Origin: Flavobacterium indicum GPTSA100-9 = DSM 17447
Lineage (GTDB): Bacteria; Bacteroidota; Bacteroidia; Flavobacteriales; Flavobacteriaceae
Assembly (NCBI RefSeq): GCF_000455605.1
Contig: NC_017025.1
Coordinates: 496,001 to 560,000, forward strand
Reading direction: 5' to 3'
DNA: 64,000 nucleotides
Each line of letters starts with the position of its first letter. Positions within the stretch are counted from its first letter, which is position 1. A program made the position numbers and the translations under genes. The notes beneath the pieces are model-generated. The model had not been told where the DNA came from, searched no databases, and saw only the letters and a list, made by a program, of their open reading frames with translations. This document shows, one piece after another, positions 15,263 through 23,751 of this stretch.

Positions 15263-15457
15263 ATTAATTTCACAACTATTTCGTTTTTAATGAATTGATT
15301 GTCAGATATTTTTTTGTAAAAATGTAACAAATATTCATTTTTGGCAACAAATTTGTAATCATCAAATCACCCGAGGCGTGCCGAATTGTTTGGAGCGTAG
15401 CGGAAAAAATCAACTAACTAGAAGTGTAGGCTTTTGGTTCATTAAAAACGAATAGTC
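15263..15457. other. Intergenic region with a GC-rich island
   Basis: 195 bases between a lipoprotein and the DUF4407 gene. The first half is ordinary AT-rich sequence. About 15367-15400 is unusually G/C-rich for this genome (CACCCGAGGCGTGCCG, GGAGCGTAGCGG). I see no ORF, tRNA or clean hairpin; it may be a dispersed flavobacterial repeat or part of a leader RNA. Confidence 0.4.
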
Positions 15458-16555
15458 ATGTTAAAAAGATTTTTTATTCTTTGTTCGGGAGCGGACAAAG
15501 ATCTTATTGCCACTTGCTCCGATGGCGAACAAAACAAATATGCCGGTATTGGAGCTACTGTTTTCTTTACTGCTGTTATGGCTTTTATCGCCAGTGCTTA
15601 TGCCTTATATACGGTTTTTGATAATGTATACATGGCTGTATTTTTTGGCTTCGTTTGGGGCTCGCTTATTTTCAATTTAGACCGATTTATTGTTTCTACC
15701 ATTCGTAAGAAAGGTAATTTTATGGACGAATTCATTCAGGCGTCTCCGCGAATTGTCCTAGCGATGATTATCGCAATTGTAATATCAAAACCCTTAGAAA
15801 TTAAGATTTTTGAGAAAGAAATTAATACGGTATTGTTGAAGGAAAAGAATGAAATGGCTATTGCCAACAAAAAACAAGTAGCCGATTATTTTAAAACTGA
15901 TGTTGATAAAAACCAAGCGTCAATTGATAGTTTGAAGAATCAAATTAAAGCTAAAGAAAAAGAAGTGGCGGCGTTGTATCAATCGTATATAACTGAAGCT
16001 GAAGGTTCTGCAGGAACGAAGAAAATGGGTAAAGGGCCTATTTATAAAGAAAAACGTGCGGCTCATGATGCTGCAATAAAGCAATTAGATTCTTTAAAAG
16101 TGAGTAGTGCTAAAACGATTGCCGAAAAAGAAGCAAAGGGTAAAATATTGCAAGCCGACTTAGATAAAAAAGTAGCGGATTCTCAACCGATTATTGATGG
16201 GTTTGATGGTTTAATGGCGCGTATTAATGCGTTGAATAAATTGCCTTTTTTGCCTTCGTTTTTTATTATGTTGTTGTTTTTGGCTATCGAAACGTCGCCG
16301 ATTATTGCCAAGCTATTAGCGAGTAAAAGCGAGTACGATTTTAAATATGAAGATGCCGAAATCAGTTATAAAACCCTCATCGAACAAAATGCTTACCAAC
16401 GCGATTTACAAAAGAAAACCAGCGCCGAAATGTATGACGGTGTTTATAACGATTTACGTGAAGATCAAGAACTTTATGAGTTAAAAAAGAAAAACGCTAA
16501 AGCAGTTTTAGAAATGCAATCGCAGGAATATTTGAGTAAGTTTAAGAAAGTATAA
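15458..16555 (+). CDS. DUF4407 membrane protein
   Basis: 365 residues. Two or three membrane helices lie near the N-terminus (about 30-75 and 92-112), with SLIFNLDRFIVSTIRKKG between them, a typical DUF4407 feature. A long charged helical region follows (about 115-245), then another helix pair near 260-285 (FLPSFFIMLLFLAIETSPI) and a charged C-terminus that would lie in the cytoplasm. The family has no assigned function that I can name. The coiled central part suggests oligomerisation or a sensing role; this is inference. The gene is monocistronic, ending at a terminator shared with rpmA. Confidence 0.82.
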   Translation: MLKRFFILCSGADKDLIATCSDGEQNKYAGIGATVFFTAVMAFIASAYALYTVFDNVYMAVFFGFVWGSLIFNLDRFIVSTIRKKGNFMDEFIQASPRIVLAMIIAIVISKPLEIKIFEKEINTVLLKEKNEMAIANKKQVADYFKTDVDKNQASIDSLKNQIKAKEKEVAALYQSYITEAEGSAGTKKMGKGPIYKEKRAAHDAAIKQLDSLKVSSAKTIAEKEAKGKILQADLDKKVADSQPIIDGFDGLMARINALNKLPFLPSFFIMLLFLAIETSPIIAKLLASKSEYDFKYEDAEISYKTLIEQNAYQRDLQKKTSAEMYDGVYNDLREDQELYELKKKNAKAVLEMQSQEYLSKFKKV

Positions 16556-16568
16556 TTTTGTATGATGC

Positions 16569-16605
16569 AAAAAAAATCCTGAAGGTTTCTTCAGGATTTT
16601 TTATT
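16569..16605. terminator. Bidirectional intrinsic terminator
   Basis: Stem AATCCTGAA/TTCAGGATT (16575-16583 with 16590-16598) with A-run and T-run. It separates the convergent DUF4407 and rpmA genes. Confidence 0.88.
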
Positions 16606-16623
16606 TTTTAAAGTATACTTTAA

Positions 16624-16884
16624 TTATGCTTCAAATGGAACAACAGATACATAAGATTTGTTGTCACCTTTTTTCTGGAATTGAACAACTCCATCAACTT
16701 TAGCATGTAAAGTATGGTCTTTACCCATGTAAACATTTTGTCCTGGGTTGTGCTTTGAACCTCTTTGTCTAACAATGATGTTTCCAGCAATAGCAGCTTG
16801 ACCACCATAAATCTTAACGCCTAAACGTTTCGATTCTGATTCTCTACCATTCTTCGAACTACCGACACCTTTCTTGTGAGCCAT
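16624..16884 (-). CDS. rpmA: 50S ribosomal protein L27
   Basis: 86 residues. Opens [19 protein letters not shown] and has [26 protein letters not shown], the L27 signature. Its flexible N-terminus reaches the peptidyl-transferase centre. No Firmicutes-type N-terminal leader needing protease removal is present. It follows rplU by 19 bases in the usual rplU-rpmA operon. Confidence 0.97.
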   Translation of the reverse strand: MAHKKGVGSSKNGRESESKRLGVKIYGGQAAIAGNIIVRQRGSKHNPGQNVYMGKDHTLHAKVDGVVQFQKKGDNKSYVSVVPFEA

Positions 16885-16903
16885 GACGTAATATTTTTAA
16901 TTG

Positions 16904-17323
16904 TTATTCTTCAGTTTTTTTAGTTTTTGTTGCTTTTGCTTTCGGTTTTGCTTCTTCAGCACCTTCTGCTACTTCAACGTCAGCTTTTTTAGTTGCTTTT
17001 TTCTTAGCTCCTGTTGCTGAAATTCCCTCAATTAAAATTTGAGTTAACGCTTGTCTGTGACCGTTTTTCTTTTTGTAACCTTTTCTTCTTTTCTTTTTGA
17101 AAACAATTACTTTGTCACCTTTTAAGTGTTGTAACACTTTAGCTTCTACTGAAGCACCTTCTACAGCTGGGGCGCCTAAAGTGATGTTCCCGTTATCGTC
17201 AACTAATAATACTTTGTCAAAAGTAACTTTAGTTCCTTCTTCTGAAGCTAAACGGTGAACAAAAACTTTTTGGTCTTTGCTTACTTTGAATTGTTGCCCT
17301 GCTATCTCTACGATTGCGTACAT
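16904..17323 (-). CDS. rplU: 50S ribosomal protein L21 with extended basic tail
   Basis: 139 residues. The first 103 or so are ordinary L21 ([38 protein letters not shown]). After that comes an additional Ala/Lys/Glu-rich tail (about 108-139) of low complexity that the shorter E. coli protein lacks; such tails are common on ribosomal proteins of Bacteroidota and are probably disordered. It heads the rplU-rpmA operon behind a clear TTG-N19-TATATTTG promoter. Confidence 0.96.
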   Translation of the reverse strand: MYAIVEIAGQQFKVSKDQKVFVHRLASEEGTKVTFDKVLLVDDNGNITLGAPAVEGASVEAKVLQHLKGDKVIVFKKKRRKGYKKKNGHRQALTQILIEGISATGAKKKATKKADVEVAEGAEEAKPKAKATKTKKTEE

Positions 17324-17356
17324 AACAATATGATTTTAATTAATTTTTTAAGTGTG

Positions 17357-17386
17357 CAAATATACTGCTTTTTATTTATCCTGCAA
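17357..17386 (-). promoter_or_regulatory. Promoter of rplU-rpmA
   Basis: -7 box TATATTTG (17357-17364) with TTG (17384-17386) exactly 19 bases upstream, the Bacteroidota -33/-7 arrangement. The predicted leader is about 30 bases. Confidence 0.75.
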
Positions 17387-17505
17387 TACACTTACTTTAT
17401 TTTTTTGATTTTGAGTAGTTCTGTGAAATTTTACTCGCATATTGTAACAAAATCATTTTTTTTTCGACTTATTTTTGAAATGTTATATTTAACTACAAAC
17501 TTATT

Positions 17506-18831
17506 ATGAAAAAAATTGTAATGGCTTTAGGAACTATGGCTATGCTAGGAAGTACTGCAAATGCACAAAAAGTGGCATTTGAAGAATACGATTTAGAGAA
17601 TGGTCTTCATGTGGTTTTACATCAAGACAATTCAGCTCCAGTAGTAGTTACATCAGTGATGTATCACGTAGGTGCAAAGGATGAACAACCAAACAGAACT
17701 GGTTTTGCTCACTTTTTTGAGCATTTATTATTTGAAGGGACTAAAAACATTGGTCGTGGAGAATGGTTTAAATTGGTTACAGCTAATGGGGGTAACAATA
17801 ATGCGAATACGACTGACGACAGAACGTATTATTATGAAGTTTTTCCATCAAATAATTTGGAATTAGCTATTTGGATGGAATCTGAGCGTTTAATGCACCC
17901 TGTAATTAACCAAATTGGGGTAGATACGCAAAATGAGGTGGTAAAAGAAGAAAAAAGATTGCGTGTAGATAACCAACCTTATGGTAATTTATTAAAAGCA
18001 GTTAAAACAAATATGTTTAAAGTGCATCCTTACCGTTGGACAACTATCGGAGAAATGGAACACTTAGATGCAGCTACTTTAGAAGAATTCCAAGCGTTTA
18101 ATAAAAAATTCTATGTGCCAAATAATGCGGTATTAGTTGTGGCAGGTCAATTTGACTCGGCTCAAGCTAAAGAATGGATTAAAAAATATTTTGGTGCTAT
18201 TCCTAAAGGTGCTCCTGTAACGAGACAAAAATTTGAAGAGGCGCCTATTACGCAACAAATTAATGCGAAATGGGAAGACCCTAATATTCAAATTCCTATG
18301 GTAGTTACAGCGTATAGAACACCATCAATGAAAACACGTGATGCGCGTATTTTAGATATGATTTCAACGTATTTATCTGACGGAAAATCATCAGTTTTAT
18401 ATAAAAAATTGGTAGATGATAAAAAAATGGCGCTACAAGTTTCTGCTTTCAATTATAGTCAAGAAGATTATGGAACTTATTTTATTTACGGTTTACCAAT
18501 GGGGGCAACAACTACTGATAATTTAGTTAGTGAAATTGATGCTGAAATTGTTAAACTTCAAAATGATTTAATTTCTGAGAAAGATTTCCAAAAATTACAA
18601 AATAAATTTGAGAACAACTACGTTAGCGCAAATGCTAGTGTAGAAGGTATTGCTGATAATTTAGCAACGTATTATTTATTATACGGGGATATCAACTTAA
18701 TTAATACAGAAATTGATATTTACCGTTCAATTACTAGAGAGGAAATTAGAGAAGTAGCTAAAAAATACTTAAATCCGAATCAAAGATTGTTATTGAATTA
18801 TGAACCAGCTAAAGAAAAAGCTCAAAAATAA
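17506..18831 (+). CDS. M16 family zinc metallopeptidase, catalytic subunit
   Basis: 441 residues with a cleavable signal peptide (first 20, ends STANAQ), so it is exported. The inverted zinc motif H-x-x-E-H is present (HFFEH, H69, E72, H73), and the third Glu ligand lies around 144-149 (NEVVKEEKR). The second M16 half lacks the motif, as expected. It is 10 bases upstream of a second M16 gene that lacks the zinc site, so the pair should form a heterodimeric peptidase with one catalytic and one substrate-clamping subunit. A TATTTTTG box at 17470-17477 is a plausible -7 element. The substrate is unknown; degradation of peptides in the periplasm is likely. Confidence 0.93.
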   Translation: MKKIVMALGTMAMLGSTANAQKVAFEEYDLENGLHVVLHQDNSAPVVVTSVMYHVGAKDEQPNRTGFAHFFEHLLFEGTKNIGRGEWFKLVTANGGNNNANTTDDRTYYYEVFPSNNLELAIWMESERLMHPVINQIGVDTQNEVVKEEKRLRVDNQPYGNLLKAVKTNMFKVHPYRWTTIGEMEHLDAATLEEFQAFNKKFYVPNNAVLVVAGQFDSAQAKEWIKKYFGAIPKGAPVTRQKFEEAPITQQINAKWEDPNIQIPMVVTAYRTPSMKTRDARILDMISTYLSDGKSSVLYKKLVDDKKMALQVSAFNYSQEDYGTYFIYGLPMGATTTDNLVSEIDAEIVKLQNDLISEKDFQKLQNKFENNYVSANASVEGIADNLATYYLLYGDINLINTEIDIYRSITREEIREVAKKYLNPNQRLLLNYEPAKEKAQK

Positions 18832-18841
18832 TTAAATCAAG

Positions 18842-20902
18842 ATGAAAAAGTATATATACGTAGCAGCCAGTTTATTTTTAACAATGACGATGCAAGCACA
18901 AGATAGACCTATGCCAAAATCTGGTCCTGCACCAGTGATTAACATTAAGAAGCCTGAATCATTTACTCTTAAAAATGGTTTAAAGGTTATGGTGGTAGAA
19001 AACCATAAATTGCCTAGAGTTTCTTATAATTTAACCTTAGATAATTCTCCTTACGCAGAAGGTGATAAAAAAGGTGTTTCAGATTTGTTATCTGCAATGA
19101 TTGGTAATGCAACGGAATCAATCTCTAAAGAAAAATTCAATGAAGAAATTGATTTTTTAGGTGCAGATATGAATTTCTACGCTTCAGGTGCTTCGGCAAA
19201 TGGATTGTCTAGATATTCATCAAGAATTTTAGAATTATTAGCCGATGGTGTTTTAAATCCTGTATTTTCTCAAGAAGATTTTGATGCTGAAAAAGCTAAA
19301 ATTATTGAAGGTTTAAAATCGAATGAAAAAAATGTACCTGCCATAGCTGGACGAGTGGAGAATGTATTGGTTTATGGTAAAAATCATTATAATGGTGAAT
19401 TTACTACGGAAGAAACGCTAAAAAATGTGAGTCTTCAAGATGTGGTTAATAATTATAATACTTATTTTGTTCCTGCAAATGCTTATTTAGTAATTGTAGG
19501 TGATGTTTCTTTTAAAGAAGTAAAGAAAAAAGTAGAAAAATTGTTTGGTGGAGATAATTGGAAAGCAGCTGCGCCACCTGCATTATCTTATAATACGCCA
19601 AAAGATTTACAATATTCTCAAATTAATTTTGTGGATATGCCAAATGCAGTTCAATCTGAAATATCATTAGTGAATTTGTCTTCATTAAAAATGACGGATA
19701 AAGATTATTTTGCTGCATTAATGGCTAACCAAATCTTAGGTGGTGGTGGTGAAGGAAGATTGTTCCTAAACTTACGTGAAAAACACGGGTGGACGTATGG
19801 AGCTTATTCTTCTTTGTATTCAGGTAAATATGTTGGAAAATTTAGATCGAGTGCTTCAGTAAGAAATGCAGTAACAGACAGTGCTGTTGTTGAGTTTTTT
19901 AATGAAATTAAAAGAATAAGAACGGAGTTGGTTTCTAAAGAAGAGTTAGATAATGCTAAAGCTAAATACATTGGTAACTTTGTAATGCAAATTGAAAAAC
20001 CAGCTACGATTGCTCGTTATGCATTGAATATTAAAACACAAATGTTACCTGATGATTTTTATGAAAATTACATCAAAAATATCAATGCGGTAACTGCTGA
20101 AGATGTTAAAAATGCAGCTAACAAGTATTTCTTAGCTAACAACACAAGAGTTGTAATCGTGGGTAAAGCGGCTGATGTATTACCAAATTTAGAAGCAACA
20201 GCTAAGAAAGAAGGATGGCCAATTTCTTATTTTGATAAATACGGAAATTCGGTTTCTAAACCTGAAGTTAAAAAACCTATTCCAGCTGGAGTTACAGCAC
20301 AAACTGTTGTTAAAAAATATGTTGATGCAATTGGTGGTGAAAAAGCTTTAGTGGGTGTTAAAACTTATATGTTAGTAGCTAAAGGTTCTATCCAAGGGCA
20401 AGAGTTAATGTTGAACCAAAAAGTTTCTACAGCTAAGAAATTATCATTCGTTATTTCTGGAATGGGAATGGAATTGGGTGGTTTGAAAATCAATGATAAA
20501 GCTGGATTTGAAATTCAACAAGGTCAAAGAAGAGAAATGGAAAAAGATAAATATGCTGATTCAAGATCACGTGCGGTTCCATTTATTGAGTTAGAATTGT
20601 TAAAAGCAAAAGATGTAACTTTAGAAGGTATTGAGTCTTTAGATGGTATTGAAACGTATGTGGTAAAATCAGGTAAGACTAAATATTTTTATGATACAAA
20701 ATCTGGATTAAAAGTTGCGGAAGAGAAAGAAGTGGAAAGAAACGGTCAAAAATCTTCTCAAACCATTAATTTTGACGATTATGTTGATGTAAAAGGAATC
20801 AAGTTCCCTTATAAAATGACATTAAATGTAGGTATGCCTTTAGAGTTTATTACTCAAGAAGTAAAAATTAACGAGGGAGTTACTGATAAAGATTTTGAAT
20901 AA
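18842..20902 (+). CDS. M16 family peptidase-like subunit (zinc site lost) with LolA-like C-terminal domain
   Basis: 686 residues with a signal peptide (cleavage after MTMQAQ). Residues about 35-465 are M16-like, but the H-x-x-E-H position reads as GVSDLLSAM, so no zinc site is left. The region NLREKHGWTYGAYSS keeps the conserved Arg and Tyr that grip substrate in the partner's active site. About 475-686 is an additional beta-rich domain (YVDAIGGEKALVGVKTY, QKVSTAKKLSFVISGMGM, YDTKSGLKVAEEKEV) resembling outer-membrane lipoprotein-sorting (LolA/LolB-like) domains. Together with the upstream gene it forms a two-gene operon closed by a terminator. Confidence 0.9.
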   Translation: MKKYIYVAASLFLTMTMQAQDRPMPKSGPAPVINIKKPESFTLKNGLKVMVVENHKLPRVSYNLTLDNSPYAEGDKKGVSDLLSAMIGNATESISKEKFNEEIDFLGADMNFYASGASANGLSRYSSRILELLADGVLNPVFSQEDFDAEKAKIIEGLKSNEKNVPAIAGRVENVLVYGKNHYNGEFTTEETLKNVSLQDVVNNYNTYFVPANAYLVIVGDVSFKEVKKKVEKLFGGDNWKAAAPPALSYNTPKDLQYSQINFVDMPNAVQSEISLVNLSSLKMTDKDYFAALMANQILGGGGEGRLFLNLREKHGWTYGAYSSLYSGKYVGKFRSSASVRNAVTDSAVVEFFNEIKRIRTELVSKEELDNAKAKYIGNFVMQIEKPATIARYALNIKTQMLPDDFYENYIKNINAVTAEDVKNAANKYFLANNTRVVIVGKAADVLPNLEATAKKEGWPISYFDKYGNSVSKPEVKKPIPAGVTAQTVVKKYVDAIGGEKALVGVKTYMLVAKGSIQGQELMLNQKVSTAKKLSFVISGMGMELGGLKINDKAGFEIQQGQRREMEKDKYADSRSRAVPFIELELLKAKDVTLEGIESLDGIETYVVKSGKTKYFYDTKSGLKVAEEKEVERNGQKSSQTINFDDYVDVKGIKFPYKMTLNVGMPLEFITQEVKINEGVTDKDFE

Positions 20903-20921
20903 TCCAATCTTTTGATACAAA

Positions 20922-20949
20922 TGAAAGGCTGTCTAAAGACAGCCTTTTT
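20922..20949. terminator. Bidirectional intrinsic terminator
   Basis: Stem AAAGGCTGTCT/AGACAGCCTTT (20924-20934 with 20937-20947) followed by T's. It separates the convergent M16 and EamA genes. The core AGGCTGTC stem is repeated in the terminator at the other side of the EamA gene. Confidence 0.88.
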
Positions 20950-21838
20950 ATTTTTTATTGGGTATGTAAACGCCTATTAATATGATTCCTGTTCCAATAA
21001 TTTGTGCGAGTGAAACTTTTTCATGATCAATAAAACTCCAAATAGTCGCTACAATAGGTATTAAATAAGTAACATTAGAGGCAAATAGTGGTGATGATAT
21101 TTGAATTAATTTGTAAAAATATATATTGGCTATTCCTGTGCCGATAATGCCTAAAATAGCGACATAAATCAGTGGATGGATTGAGCTGATTGGTAAAAAG
21201 CTAGAAGCCATTTGTGGTTCTTTAATTGAGTAGCCTGTGAAATATAAAATAAGAAGAGCAGGAACTAATAAAAAGGTGAAATTGCCAACGGTTATGGCAA
21301 AAGGTGTAACGTCTGATAAATATTTTTTTACTAGATTAATGTTACTTGCATAACACCAAGTGGCAATGACTACTAAAACGGCATACCAGTAGTTTTTAGA
21401 CGGATTTCCTGTTGCGCCAGCATATACTAATATAAGACAACCAATTATTCCAATGCATATTCCTAAAACGTGTTTTTTGGTAAATGTAAGACCAAAGAAA
21501 ATACTGCCTATAATTAAAGTATTTAAAGGGGTAAAAGAATTGAGTGTTGAACTTATGGAACTGCTAATTTGAGTTTGAGCAAGTGCAAAAAGAAAAACAG
21601 GTAATAAATTGCCTAATACGCCTGCAGCAATTATGGGTAGTATTTTTTTCTTTGAAATTTGAAGAAGTTCTTTCCACCCAATTAGTAGTAAAAATAAAGA
21701 GGTAAAAAGTATTCTATAAGCGCCGAGTTGGTAGGGGGTAAGTCCACCTTCGAGTCCTTTTTTCATTAGTATAAAAGAACTTCCCCAAACTAAGGCGAGT
21801 AGGGAAAGAACTAACCATTTTGAATTTTTTGTTTCCAT
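20948..21838 (-). CDS. EamA/DMT family transporter
   Basis: 296 residues from the ATG at 21838 (METKNSKWLVLSLLALVWGSSF). The longer frame starts with TTG at 21874 inside the tsf terminator and is rejected. Ten membrane helices in two EamA repeats are apparent; the second repeat begins near NYWYAVLVVIATWCYASN. The first ends with SSISSTLNSFTPLNTLIIGSIFFG. The family exports or imports metabolites such as amino acids and nucleosides; the substrate is not readable. The ATG is only a few bases after the terminator T-run, so the gene has an unusually short leader or relies on read-through from tsf. Confidence 0.88.
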   Translation of the reverse strand: METKNSKWLVLSLLALVWGSSFILMKKGLEGGLTPYQLGAYRILFTSLFLLLIGWKELLQISKKKILPIIAAGVLGNLLPVFLFALAQTQISSSISSTLNSFTPLNTLIIGSIFFGLTFTKKHVLGICIGIIGCLILVYAGATGNPSKNYWYAVLVVIATWCYASNINLVKKYLSDVTPFAITVGNFTFLLVPALLILYFTGYSIKEPQMASSFLPISSIHPLIYVAILGIIGTGIANIYFYKLIQISSPLFASNVTYLIPIVATIWSFIDHEKVSLAQIIGTGIILIGVYIPNKK

Positions 21839-21844
21839 AGCAAA

Positions 21845-21870
21845 TAAAAAAGGCTGTCTATTGACAGCCT
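21845..21870 (-). terminator. Intrinsic terminator of tsf
   Basis: Stem AGGCTGTC/GACAGCCT (21851-21858 with 21863-21870), 4-base loop, followed on the minus strand by TTTTTTA. It lies 24 bases past the tsf stop and abuts the EamA start. Confidence 0.85.
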
Positions 21871-21894
21871 TCAAAAATAGTATATTTTTATAGA

Positions 21895-22716
21895 TTATGC
21901 TAAAGCAGCTCTTTTAAATCCAGTTACAGTTAAGTTAGCATCAACAGATTTAACATAAGCAGCAACATTCATTGAAGGTTCTTTAATATAATCTTGATTT
22001 ACTAAAGTATTATCTTTAAAGAAACGAGCGATTTTACCTTTAGCGATGTTGTCTAACATAGCTTCTGGTTTACCTTCTGCTCTTAATTGATCTTTAGCGA
22101 TTTCAATTTCTTTCTCGATGATAGATGCATCAACACCGTTTTCGTCTAATGCGATAGGAGCCATTGCAGCAGCTTGCATTGCAACGTTTCTTGCAGCTTC
22201 ATCACCACCGTCAACTTTAGCAGATAAAGCTACTAAAGTAGCGATTCTGTTTCCAGCGTGGATGTATGAATTTACAAAAGCACCTTCTAATCTTTCGAAA
22301 GAACCGATTTCAATTTTCTCACCAATAACTCCAGTTTGTTCCATCAATTTCTCATTAACAGTAATTCCACCAAAGTCAGAAGCTAGGAAAGCATCTTTAT
22401 CAGCATAGTTTAATGCTTGATTAGCTAAATCAGTAGCTAATTTTACGAAACCTTCGTTTTTACCAACGAAGTCAGTCTCACAGTTTAATGAAATAACTAC
22501 ACCTACCGTGTTGTCAGCATTAACTGCAGCGATAACAGCACCTTCAGAAGATTCTCTGTCAGAACGGTTAGCAGCCACTTTTTGACCTTTTTTTCTTAAG
22601 ATTTCGATTGCTTTTTCGAAATCTCCTTCAGCTTCAACTAAAGCTTTTTTACAGTCCATCATTCCGGCACCTGTAATTCCTCTTAATTTATTAACGTCAG
22701 CAGCAGTAATTGACAT
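21895..22716 (-). CDS. tsf: Translation elongation factor Ts
   Basis: 273 residues, a typical length. It catalyses GDP release from EF-Tu. The N-terminal UBA-like segment (AADVNKLRGITGAGMMDCKKAL) and the TDFVGKNEGF motif that contacts EF-Tu are present; the C-terminus is the usual core domain (NTLVNQDYIKEPSMNVAAYV). It sits downstream of rpsB in the standard rpsB-tsf order, but a long imperfect hairpin with a T-run lies between them, so the two may be differentially expressed. Confidence 0.97.
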   Translation of the reverse strand: MSITAADVNKLRGITGAGMMDCKKALVEAEGDFEKAIEILRKKGQKVAANRSDRESSEGAVIAAVNADNTVGVVISLNCETDFVGKNEGFVKLATDLANQALNYADKDAFLASDFGGITVNEKLMEQTGVIGEKIEIGSFERLEGAFVNSYIHAGNRIATLVALSAKVDGGDEAARNVAMQAAAMAPIALDENGVDASIIEKEIEIAKDQLRAEGKPEAMLDNIAKGKIARFFKDNTLVNQDYIKEPSMNVAAYVKSVDANLTVTGFKRAALA

Positions 22717-22747
22717 TTGTAATATTTTTATAAGTTAATAATTGTTG

Positions 22748-22852
22748 TTGTAAAAAAAGAAATTCCAATCATTAAATCCCAAATTCCAAATTTATCAAAT
22801 CAACAACAAATTGTTAAGATGTTTGGAACTTGGAATTTAACTTTTGGAATTA
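22748..22852 (-). repeat. Long imperfect inverted repeat between rpsB and tsf (probable terminator/attenuator)
   Basis: The left arm (about 22760-22799) and right arm (22811-22852) are about 40 bases each and pair imperfectly. Both are built from repeats of AATTCCAA-like words. On the minus strand the structure ends in TTTCTTTTTTT, giving it the form of a large intrinsic terminator 11 bases past the rpsB stop. Confidence 0.6.
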
Positions 22853-22862
22853 ACTATATTTT

Positions 22863-23621
22863 TTATTCTTCGCTAGCGTTAGCTTCAGCTTGTACAGCTG
22901 GTGCTTCTGCTGGTTGCTCATCTTTTTCAGCTTTTCTATCAGATAAACCTTCAACGATTGAAGAAGATACTAAAGATAAAACTTTATCGATTGATTTAGA
23001 AGCGTCGTCATTAGCAGGGATAACGAAATCAACTTGACGTGGGTCAGAGTTTGTATCCACCATTGCAAACACTGGAATGTTTAATTTTTTAGCTTCTTTA
23101 ACAGCGATATGTTCAGCTTTAATATCAACTACAAATAAAGCAGCTGGTAATCTAGTCATATCAGCAATAGATCCTAAGTTTTTCTCTAACTTAGCTCTTA
23201 AACGCTCAATTTGTAATTTTTCTTTCTTAGATAATGTGTTGAAAGTACCATCTTTTTTCATTCTATCGATAGAAGCCATCTTTTTGATTGCTTTACGAAT
23301 AGTAACGAAGTTTGTTAACATACCACCTGGCCATCTTTCAGTGATGTAAGGCATGTTACAAGCAGCTGCTTTTTCAGCAACGATATCTTTAGCTTGTTTT
23401 TTTGTAGCAACGAATAATACTTTTCTACCTGAAGCAGCGATTTTCTTTAAAGCTTCATTAGCTTCTTCGATTTTAGCTGCAGTTTTATATAGATTGATAA
23501 TGTGGATACCATTACGCTCCATATAGATGTAAGGAGCCATGTTTGGATCCCATTTACGAGTCATGTGTCCGAAGTGAACTCCAGCCTCTAATAATTCTTT
23601 AACTTCTACTTTGTTTGCCAT
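22863..23621 (-). CDS. rpsB: 30S ribosomal protein S2
   Basis: 252 residues. Opens MANKVEVKELLEAGVHFGHMTRKWDP and contains MAPYIYMERNGIHIINLYKT, ERWPGGMLTNF and PVFAMVDTNSDP, all S2 hallmarks. A short acidic, Ala-rich tail ends the chain. A 130-base region upstream with two small hairpins separates it from rpsI and may be an autoregulatory leader. Confidence 0.97.
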   Translation of the reverse strand: MANKVEVKELLEAGVHFGHMTRKWDPNMAPYIYMERNGIHIINLYKTAAKIEEANEALKKIAASGRKVLFVATKKQAKDIVAEKAAACNMPYITERWPGGMLTNFVTIRKAIKKMASIDRMKKDGTFNTLSKKEKLQIERLRAKLEKNLGSIADMTRLPAALFVVDIKAEHIAVKEAKKLNIPVFAMVDTNSDPRQVDFVIPANDDASKSIDKVLSLVSSSIVEGLSDRKAEKDEQPAEAPAVQAEANASEE

Positions 23622-23639
23622 TTTTGTAATAGTTTACGT

Positions 23640-23715
23640 TCTGTTGACTTAGCAATGATTAAGTAGCGATTGTGTCGGTCTTAACCATTTAGATGCTAAA
23701 CTAACCTCTTTTGAC
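23640..23715 (-). promoter_or_regulatory. Possible rpsB leader RNA
   Basis: The 130-base rpsI-rpsB gap is less AT-rich than other gaps here. On the minus strand it shows a hairpin TTTAG/CTAAA (23688-23700) enclosed by GGTT...GACC pairing possibilities, and a second ACTTA/TAAGT hairpin (23647-23664) just before the rpsB start. No T-run follows, so translational control by S2 is more plausible than termination. It is not a tRNA. Confidence 0.4.
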
Positions 23716-23751
23716 AGAGATAATAACAACAATTTTAATAAATAATAAATA

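Noticed and set aside
21839..21874. Longer start of the EamA gene
   Set aside because: It begins with TTG and translates the tsf terminator hairpin; the hydrophobic protein begins at 21838.
23622..23751. tRNA-like gene between rpsI and rpsB
   Set aside because: No acceptor stem, T-arm consensus (GGTTCGA) or anticodon arm could be placed.
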